From: Oceanospirillaceae bacterium
GTDB taxonomy: Bacteria > Pseudomonadota > Gammaproteobacteria > Pseudomonadales > Balneatricaceae
Length of the DNA stretch: 34,806 nt
Reading direction: 5' to 3'
NCBI GenBank assembly: GCA_013373575.1
Contig: JABXHP010000079.1
Span: forward strand, 1 to 34,806
Below are positions 28,802-34,806 of this stretch, in pieces; within the stretch, counting starts at the first letter, position 1; the number at the start of each line of letters is the position of its first letter. The translations under genes and the position numbers were made by a program. The notes beneath the pieces were generated by a model. It saw nothing but the letters and a program-made list of their open reading frames with translations. It had not been told where the DNA came from and did not search any database.

Positions 28802-29119
28802 TTATACCAACCGAGTGCATAATTCTCACAATTCCGCTGGTATGCTATCAGACTCTCGGTGAAGAAAGCTTTCCAAAACTTTCATCAAATGTACGAGATT
28901 AGACTTGCCAACTAGTGGGACATGAGGGCGCTGTAAACCCTCAAAAAAACGATTTATGAATCTTCGACAGGTGTGAAGAAATATGCCTCAGTAAGGTTGC
29001 TCCAGAACGGGGGATGATTTAGTACTCGCCCGTTTAAGTTCTTGCTACTCTGTGGAAACTCAGCATCTTTGCACTGATTCTGTTTAAGGATTTTAGTGTT
29101 TTCAGAAGTCTTTAAACCG

Positions 29120-31219
29120 CTAGAACCCAGCCTCACGTCTATAAGTGGCGAGCGCAGTGCGCCAATATGGAGTAATCCAGGCCTGTGGTTCACCATAGAG
29201 GGTAAGATGCCCCTGTAGGATCGAGAGGTCTCCTAAGTAATCATCTTGCGGCTCTAACCGCAATTGGTAGATGGCGGTCTCTGGAATAACTTGATCCCCT
29301 CGACTGCGTGCCAGAATCTCTCCGCCATTTACACTACCCAACATCGTATCATTGAGTACGCGCGTAGCATCTGTCGCTATTGAGCTGAGTTCGACATTGA
29401 GCGGAGCGATAACACCTGAGTCGAAAAAGAGCTTACCTCTAGCTCCTAACTCGATTCTAGAGAGGTTCAGCTGATCGACATAAGCGACCACAACCGGCTT
29501 ATCCTCGACAATGATCTGCCCTAAGGTGGTCCGCTCCTCCAACCAACTACCCGAATTGAGGTCGAGATCTTCCCAGTACACTGTGCCGGCAGCCGGCGCT
29601 CTCACTTCTAGCGCAACAAGCTTCTCGTTGATACCGTCTATTTCTGACCTCAGTTTCGCAGCATCAGAGGTTAGAACTTGGCTGCGCTCGCGCAGCTCAT
29701 CGTTCACTGAGCGATTTTGTAACAGCCGTTCTATTCCTGCTAACCGGGTCTCTAGCTGCCGGCGTTCAAACTCAAGGTCGGGATTTTTGAAACGAGCCAG
29801 CAATACTCCCTGCTCTACCCGAGTACCCGACTCGACAACAATAGACTCCAAGCGAGCAGCGCTGCGCAGTGTTAGGTTGTACTGTTCTGCTGGCTTCAAT
29901 ACAGCGACGGCGTCTATCCGACTATCCCAGGGGATCGACACCAGTCCCGCAAATAACAGCAGAACGAATAAGGTTAAAAGGCTTCTGCGCGTGCGCACGA
30001 TATCACTCCTGCGTTCGTACCAAATCTTAAGTTCACCCAAAATTGGCTTAAAGATAAACCAGTAGAGCTCAACCCATGCAAGTAATGGCCCCAGAGGTTT
30101 TGGGAACATCAGATAAACCAATACAGCGATACCACTAAACACTACAAGGCGATAAATCCATGTTCCCCAAGCAAATAGCTTGAGAAACCTAGAGCGCTTG
30201 CGCGAATGATACTCTGGAACAGCATCTCCCAGCCCAAACAGCCTCTTGCGCAAATCCCAGCGAGCAAGGTCGAAGGCACGCTTGTGTAAATTGGGTAACT
30301 CCAGCGCATCCATCAACAGGAAGTAGCCATCAAATCGCAAGAATGGCGATGCATTTATCGCAACCGTTGATATCCATGTGGTTGTCGCGAGTAGAAATAC
30401 CCCCGTTCGCAGGGCGCCATCCGGGAGGATTGCCCAGAGAAGTGTGGACCAAGCGGCTATGCTGAGTTCGGTCATTATACCAGCCGCGCCTACAGTTAAA
30501 CGCTGGCGTCGACTCTTGAGTTGCCACACATCATTTACATCGGTGTAAGCCATGGGGAACATCACCAAAAAGGCGACTCCCATGTTGGGTACCCTACAGC
30601 CGAAGCGTTTAGCCGTGTACGCGTGGCCAAGCTCATGCAGAACCTTAACGCTCACGAGTGTTACAGCATATGCGATCAAGCCATTTATGCTGAACATATC
30701 CACTAGGGTTGCCGTGAAAGTATCCCACTGCCGGATTGTTTGCACGAGACCAACCATCAGCGCAGCGAGTGTAGCCAGGGCGAATCCTCGACTGCCCAAC
30801 CAGCGCACCCACGAGAGCGTATCGGTTAAGAACGGATCTGGACGCCAGAGTGGTACCCTGAAAAACAGATAGCGATGCAATAGCCAGACATACCAGCGTT
30901 GTTTTCGCTTATTGGTCTCGTTGGACATCGCTTGGGAGTCACGCGTTGAGGCACGCTGCGTTAACTCACGTTTATACAGAAACTCGATGACTGCTTTAAC
31001 ATAGTCCTCATCTAAATCCAGTACCGTCTCATCACGGATGGCTTGGAGGATCTGTTGTGGATCAGACAAATGCCAGCGGCAGAGTATCTCGAAGGTGGGC
31101 CAGTCGATACGAAAATAGAGATTGCGTACAGGATCGTGTAGCGACCAGGTCGGCTCGCCCTGAAGTGAACGCGGCCCCTTATAGAGCGCAAGCTCTTGGC
31201 GAAGCGCGGGTAAACTCAT
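29120..31219 (-). CDS. Polytopic M50-family (site-2-protease-like) metallopeptidase fused to a C-terminal HlyD/biotinyl-lipoyl-like domain; possible PqqD/RRE-like N-terminal domain
   Basis: HELGH zinc motif (VLHELGHAYTAKRFGCRVPNMGVAFLVMFPMAYTDV), second motif INASPFLRFDGYF, several hydrophobic segments, then a HlyD-like half (LKPAEQYNLTLRSAARLESIVVESGTRVEQGVLLARFKNPDLEFERRQLETRLAGIERLL...LVALEVRAPAAGTVYW). Start chosen as ATG 31219 (MSLPALRQEL) rather than the track's 31258, because AAGTAAG lies just upstream and the adaptor stop is 5 nt away. Confidence 0.9.
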   Translation of the reverse strand: MSLPALRQELALYKGPRSLQGEPTWSLHDPVRNLYFRIDWPTFEILCRWHLSDPQQILQAIRDETVLDLDEDYVKAVIEFLYKRELTQRASTRDSQAMSNETNKRKQRWYVWLLHRYLFFRVPLWRPDPFLTDTLSWVRWLGSRGFALATLAALMVGLVQTIRQWDTFTATLVDMFSINGLIAYAVTLVSVKVLHELGHAYTAKRFGCRVPNMGVAFLVMFPMAYTDVNDVWQLKSRRQRLTVGAAGIMTELSIAAWSTLLWAILPDGALRTGVFLLATTTWISTVAINASPFLRFDGYFLLMDALELPNLHKRAFDLARWDLRKRLFGLGDAVPEYHSRKRSRFLKLFAWGTWIYRLVVFSGIAVLVYLMFPKPLGPLLAWVELYWFIFKPILGELKIWYERRSDIVRTRRSLLTLFVLLLFAGLVSIPWDSRIDAVAVLKPAEQYNLTLRSAARLESIVVESGTRVEQGVLLARFKNPDLEFERRQLETRLAGIERLLQNRSVNDELRERSQVLTSDAAKLRSEIDGINEKLVALEVRAPAAGTVYWEDLDLNSGSWLEERTTLGQIIVEDKPVVVAYVDQLNLSRIELGARGKLFFDSGVIAPLNVELSSIATDATRVLNDTMLGSVNGGEILARSRGDQVIPETAIYQLRLEPQDDYLGDLSILQGHLTLYGEPQAWITPYWRTALATYRREAGF

Positions 31220-31224
31220 CTTAC

Positions 31225-32574
31225 TTAGATTCCCACCCAAGCACGCAGTGCAGCCCAAGGGCGACGCGACACCCAGTACAGTAGACTTACCTGTTCTCCC
31301 TCCAGACGTGCAGTACCTTTAAGACCCACACGGGCGCGCAGCTCCTCAGTGTGAATCAACTCGGCTCGCGCGCGGTAAGCAAAATTGCCATCAGGACGAA
31401 GCTCTGGCTGATGCGCCAAATAAATAAGCTTTGCCGTAATGGGTGTTGTTGGATCAGCGCTTAAAAAGAGGTAGACAGGCGAATCGATCTTGAGCGGTAA
31501 AATATCGCTAGGAGAGAGCCAAGCTTCAACTAACACCTCATTCTCTCTGGCAATCATCATAATGCGTTCGCCCGTAACCACAGGACGACCGATCCATTCT
31601 GTTGCATCGTCCAGCAGTACGATCCCAGATTGTGGCGAGAGAACAGTCGAGCGCGCATTTAGAGCTTGAAGATACTCAACCTCAACTTCACGTTCCTCAA
31701 TCTGGCTTTTTAGCACTGACAATTGAGCCTTACTCTCAGCATCAAAAAGAGCGCGCTGAGCCCGGGCGCGGTATTCAGCTTGGGACGTAGCCAAAGAGCG
31801 CTGTGCGACTTCAAGACGATTCTCCAGTGCAGCGCGGTCAAACTCAAAAAGTGGCTGCTCCACGTTGACCAACTCATTTGGTTGAACCGATAAGCTGTCG
31901 ATAATCCCGTCCATGGGGGCACGCACAACGGCAGGCTCTTTCGGGATAAGTTCTGCCGGTGCTAACACCGACAGACTCACGGGAATTTGGCTAATAGCAA
32001 TGATGACTGCAACTAGCCCTAGCTTGACGCCAGTACGTATCAATTTGCTTCCGTCGCGCCCTATTCCCAGACGTTGCGCCAAAGTGCGAGGCGCCTTGTA
32101 CTGATAGACACCGCGCCAAATATCGCACCACTCTTGGACCAGCTGCAGCTCAGCCTGTGAGAAGGCACTGTCGCGCGCAAGCATTAGTCGGCCACCTGAA
32201 AAGCGTCCAAGTGGAGGTAAAAACACACTTACCACATGCGCAGGTAGCCAGGTTTTCCAACTGTCATCGTTTTGCGAAAGCAAACGTAAATCGGTCTGGT
32301 AGGCGAGCGTCTTTTCACCTTTTGGCGCACGTTTGAACCAGTTATCCAGCCACTGTGTGTAAGGCGCGCTGCGCTCTACAGAGCTTACGCCAGACAGCAC
32401 CTCGACACCTTTCGCCTCAGTCCACAAGGCCGCTTGCCGGTAACTAACCAGAGAGACCGACTCGTTGACCAGCAGGAAACGTAACTCCGCGGCATCGCCG
32501 GCCTCACGAGCACGTCGACCAAGCTGCATTAAAGTGGCTAAAGAATCCGATTGAGGTTGCTCTATATCACTCAT
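31225..32574 (-). CDS. HlyD-family periplasmic adaptor with GAF-like N-terminal cytoplasmic region and one TM segment
   Basis: N-terminal ~160 aa (LRFLLVNESVSLVSYRQAALWT...) resemble a GAF-type domain; TM LVAVIIAISQIPVSLSVLAPAEL; HlyD core ELIPKEPAVVRAPMDGIIDSLSVQPNELVNVEQPLFEFDRAALENRLEVAQRSL...STVLSPQSGIVLLDD...VVTGERIMMIA. Confidence 0.87.
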   Translation of the reverse strand: MSDIEQPQSDSLATLMQLGRRAREAGDAAELRFLLVNESVSLVSYRQAALWTEAKGVEVLSGVSSVERSAPYTQWLDNWFKRAPKGEKTLAYQTDLRLLSQNDDSWKTWLPAHVVSVFLPPLGRFSGGRLMLARDSAFSQAELQLVQEWCDIWRGVYQYKAPRTLAQRLGIGRDGSKLIRTGVKLGLVAVIIAISQIPVSLSVLAPAELIPKEPAVVRAPMDGIIDSLSVQPNELVNVEQPLFEFDRAALENRLEVAQRSLATSQAEYRARAQRALFDAESKAQLSVLKSQIEEREVEVEYLQALNARSTVLSPQSGIVLLDDATEWIGRPVVTGERIMMIARENEVLVEAWLSPSDILPLKIDSPVYLFLSADPTTPITAKLIYLAHQPELRPDGNFAYRARAELIHTEELRARVGLKGTARLEGEQVSLLYWVSRRPWAALRAWVGI

Positions 32575-32650
32575 CTAAAAAACTCAAACAGGGATGGTAA
32601 CTTCAGTTTAGCGCTAATCAAGCCTGTTAAACACGTTAGTCACAGTCACA

Positions 32651-32680
32651 ACCAATAAAAACCCCGCCGAAGCGGGGTTG
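32651..32680 (-). terminator. Rho-independent terminator downstream of the 32700-34806 gene
   Basis: Minus-strand sequence caACCCCGCttcgGCGGGGTTtttattggt: 8-bp stem (AACCCCGC/GCGGGGTT), cttcgg-type tetraloop, then a T-rich tract, 20-50 nt after the TGA at 32700-32702. Confidence 0.9.
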
Positions 32681-32699
32681 ATGCTGATACTACGTCAGA

Positions 32700-34806
32700 T
32701 CAGCCGCGCATACGCTTGGCGGCCTGAACCAGTTGATCACGCGCCGCACGCCAACTGAACTGCGAGTCAGATTGAAGCTGCGCAAACAGATCTGCTTTCC
32801 CAACAGAAACCGAGGTCTGCGCGTCACTAATCACTTCGATTGTCACCATAGTCTCAACCTGATCACCGTTGGCATCACGCGCAATGACACGGATGATTAG
32901 CGTGCCGCTAAACCCTTCAGGCGGAATACCTCGGAACTCCCCTTTCTCAGGGTCAAAAATAAGCCATTTAGGTAAATCCTCGCCCGTCGCCATCAGCGCA
33001 CTGAGAGTAATCTCAGTTTCAGTTTCCGTGTGGCCAAATGTGTCAGTTGGAATCTGGTAACTGATGGTTGTGAAGCCGTCTCCCGCAGAGAATCGCTGCT
33101 CTGGGATGTTACGCATCACAATTAACTCATTATCAGGCTGCTCCAAAACAACATCAGCCGCAGGTGCTGGGGCAGGTTCCGGCACTTCCACAACCGGCTC
33201 TTCAGCTGGTGGTGGTTCAGGGGCTGTAAACGCAGCGGGTGCAGGTGGCGGAGGTGGCGGAGGTGGCGCCGGCGTATCGTCATCCAAACCAACCGTCGAC
33301 GTCGTCAACACACCGTTTGTAAACACCTGCTTAACGCTAGTGCCATCATCATAGATCGTGGCCGAACCTAGATCCGATGAACCGCCGGTGTTCGTCGCCC
33401 TCAACTCGAAGCTGTGTCCGCCCTCGAGGATATCGTCGTTAACGATAGGCGTGCGAACGAACAGCTTGCCAGCGGAGTCTAACCGGACAAACGAGCCTGG
33501 AGTGTATGGCTTCCAAGTATTGCCATCCCAGTATTCAAGGCCTGGACCAAAGTCGTCGGTAGTCGCAGTACCAGCTACCAGCTCAAGCTTGGTGTATTGT
33601 CCCGCCGCACCGGAAATCGTGAATATAGCCTGACCAGTTCCCTCGTTGACTTCGATGTCGTTTACGGCCAGCGGACGGTCATCATCGAACGATGGCGACG
33701 GACCTACTGACGGAGTGCCTGGATTATTAGTGGTATTTTCATCAATCGGATCCGCCATACCACCAGTGCCGTCATCAAATATCGATGAGAAACCGCTGGC
33801 CTGCGTCGATGCACCCGAGTTGACGATCAATTCGAGCTGCTCTTCGCCCTCGTAAACATCATCGCGCTCGTTGGTGATATCGACAGCAACGAGCACATCC
33901 TGTGTACCCGCCTGGAATGGCGTGCCGTCGTATTTAACCCAATTCGCACCACCATCAACCGAATAGTAGATATCAGCCAAATCTAGCGAATCGTCTGATC
34001 CACCTTCGTCATCGCCAGTTGGCGCTTTACCGGTATCTGCATTATCAACCACGTCCAAGGTGAGGTACTGATTTGGATTCGCATCGACCGTAAAGATCGC
34101 ACGTGGCGAGCCCTCGTTGTAATCCCCACCTGTTACCGTAATTGGACGATCGTCGTCGAACGATGGCGACGGACCTACTGCCGGGGTACCTGGATCATTG
34201 GTGGTTGTCTCATCAATTGGATCGGTCATACCACCAGTGCCATCATCGAAAATTGATGAGAAACCGCTGGCCTGCGTCGATACACCCGAGTTGACGATCA
34301 ATTCGAGCTGCTCTTCACCCTCGTAAACATCATCGCGCTCGTTGGTGATATCAACAGCTACCAGAACATCCTGTGTACCGGCCTGGAAGGGCGTACCGTT
34401 GTATTTAACCCAGGTCGCACCACCATCAATCGAATAGAAGATATCCGCCAAATCCAGCGAATCGTCAGATCCACCTTCGTCATCACCTGTTGGCGCTTTG
34501 CCGGTATCGGCATTATCGACAACATCAAGCGTCAGCATTTGATAGTCATTTGCGCTCACAGTGAAGATAGCTCTCGGCGAACCCTCATTATATGAGCCAC
34601 CAGTGACCGTAATAGGCGCAACGTAGTTATCGAAGCTTATTTTGCCCCCCATATCGAGACTGTAATCAGCCGTAGCTGTATCTAAGTCGCCGTCGATTAC
34701 GGTAGCTGTAGCAGAAAGACTTATTTTTCCATTCGACAGAGCGACGTTGTCGAAATTCGGATCTGCATGATCGATCACTGCCGATTGTGACAAGGTCACT
34801 TCACCA
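32700..34806 (-). CDS. C-terminal part of a large surface-type repeat protein (Calx-beta-like repeats, proline-rich linker, CADG-like domain); 5'-truncated at the right window edge
   Basis: Open at the right edge: codons before the track's GTG 'start' continue in frame (...GE-VTLSQSAVIDHADPNFDNV). Contains ITVTGG(S/D)YNEGSPRAIFTV repeats, APPPPPPPPAPAAFTAPEPPPAEEPVVEVPEPAPAPAADV, and FSAGDGFTTISYQIPTDTFG...LPKWLIFDPEKGEFRGIPPEGFSG. Confidence 0.9.
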   Translation of the reverse strand, partial: GEVTLSQSAVIDHADPNFDNVALSNGKISLSATATVIDGDLDTATADYSLDMGGKISFDNYVAPITVTGGSYNEGSPRAIFTVSANDYQMLTLDVVDNADTGKAPTGDDEGGSDDSLDLADIFYSIDGGATWVKYNGTPFQAGTQDVLVAVDITNERDDVYEGEEQLELIVNSGVSTQASGFSSIFDDGTGGMTDPIDETTTNDPGTPAVGPSPSFDDDRPITVTGGDYNEGSPRAIFTVDANPNQYLTLDVVDNADTGKAPTGDDEGGSDDSLDLADIYYSVDGGANWVKYDGTPFQAGTQDVLVAVDITNERDDVYEGEEQLELIVNSGASTQASGFSSIFDDGTGGMADPIDENTTNNPGTPSVGPSPSFDDDRPLAVNDIEVNEGTGQAIFTISGAAGQYTKLELVAGTATTDDFGPGLEYWDGNTWKPYTPGSFVRLDSAGKLFVRTPIVNDDILEGGHSFELRATNTGGSSDLGSATIYDDGTSVKQVFTNGVLTTSTVGLDDDTPAPPPPPPPPAPAAFTAPEPPPAEEPVVEVPEPAPAPAADVVLEQPDNELIVMRNIPEQRFSAGDGFTTISYQIPTDTFGHTETETEITLSALMATGEDLPKWLIFDPEKGEFRGIPPEGFSGTLIIRVIARDANGDQVETMVTIEVISDAQTSVSVGKADLFAQLQSDSQFSWRAARDQLVQAAKRMRG
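33672..34142 (-). repeat. 471-bp (157-aa) tandem repeat unit, second copy
   Basis: ITVTGGDYNEGSPRAIFTVDANPNQYLTLDVVDNADTGKAPTGDDEGGSDDSLDLADIYYSVDGGANWVKYDGTPFQAGTQDVLVAVDITNERDDVYEGEEQLELIVNSGASTQASGFSSIFDDGTGGMADPIDENTTNNPGTPSVGPSPSFDDDRP; nucleotide anchor 'gaacgatggcgacggacctact' recurs at a 471-bp offset. Confidence 0.95.
34143..34613 (-). repeat. 471-bp (157-aa) tandem repeat unit, first copy
   Basis: ITVTGGSYNEGSPRAIFTVSANDYQMLTLDVVDNADTGKAPTGDDEGGSDDSLDLADIFYSIDGGATWVKYNGTPFQAGTQDVLVAVDITNERDDVYEGEEQLELIVNSGVSTQASGFSSIFDDGTGGMTDPIDETTTNDPGTPAVGPSPSFDDDRP, very similar at protein and nucleotide level to 33672-34142. Confidence 0.95.

Noticed and set aside
28820-28845. lac-operator-like string GGAATTGTGAGAATTATGC upstream of the giant gene
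   Set aside because: Partial resemblance only, no matching second half-site, and no LacI-type regulator visible.
393-28862. Many plus-strand ORFs of 60-173 aa in the ORF track (e.g. 393-581, 5931-6260, 12626-13141, 16380-16757, 21839-22360, 25362-25706)
   Set aside because: They are antisense to the long minus-strand reading frame and have low-complexity Ser/Val/Leu-rich translations expected from the complement of Thr/Asp/Ser-rich repeats. No family resemblance seen.
28924-28948. Hairpin next to A7/T7 as an intrinsic terminator after the M50 gene
   Set aside because: On the minus strand the T-run precedes the hairpin, and on the plus strand the hairpin is followed by A's, so neither orientation gives hairpin-then-U-tract.
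28954-29196. 80-aa minus-strand ORF at the M50 gene 3' end
   Set aside because: Overlaps the M50 coding end in another frame and has no recognisable domain; likely spurious, although a small peptide cannot be strictly excluded.
29120-32574. Canonical type I secretion operon
   Set aside because: No ABC ATPase (no Walker A/ABC signature protein) or TolC-like outer-membrane protein in the window; the HlyD-like parts are paired with an M50 protease instead. Such genes could still lie outside the window.
29511-33855. Plus-strand ORFs opposite the adaptor, M50 and upstream surface genes (e.g. 29511-30065, 30552-30872, 33064-33354)
   Set aside because: Antisense to well-supported coding genes; the Gly/Ala-rich 33064-33354 product is simply the complement of the proline-rich linker.
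34797-34799. GTG at 34799 as a true start codon of the rightmost gene
   Set aside because: The frame continues upstream to the window edge (GGT GAA before GTG) with no stop, so the gene is truncated by the window.

Overview
All supported genes lie on the minus strand. Transcription order (right to left): (i) the 3' end of a large surface-type protein that enters from the right edge (32700-34806), followed by an intrinsic terminator; (ii) a membrane-anchored HlyD-type adaptor with a GAF-like N-terminal region (31225-32574); (iii) a polytopic M50 (site-2-protease type) metallopeptidase fused to a HlyD/biotinyl-lipoyl-like domain, with a possible PqqD/RRE-like N-terminus (29120-31219); (iv) a giant ORF starting at ATG 28801 and still open at the left edge, at least 9,600 codons. 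The ORF track misses the giant ORF because it has no stop inside the window. I spot-checked its frame at about ten positions across the window and it was consistent. Its product has no obvious Sec signal peptide. It begins with a basic leader and an LEPR-type motif (MLRLEPRLMFDGAA), then a DUF4347-like domain with a CHAT/gingipain-like His...Cys arrangement, then a Trp-rich segment, cadherin/dystroglycan-type, LamG, C-type-lectin-like, three related carbohydrate-binding-like modules, a propeller-LamG-propeller block, CSPG-like repeats, and a long VCBS/cadherin-like array. The most interesting hypothesis is that the adaptor and the M50-HlyD protein form a dedicated recognition, processing or export apparatus for giant LEPR-motif proteins. 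No ABC transporter ATPase or TolC-like gene is visible. Nearly all plus-strand ORFs in the track look like antisense shadows of these genes. Domain calls come from reading motifs, not from profile searches.
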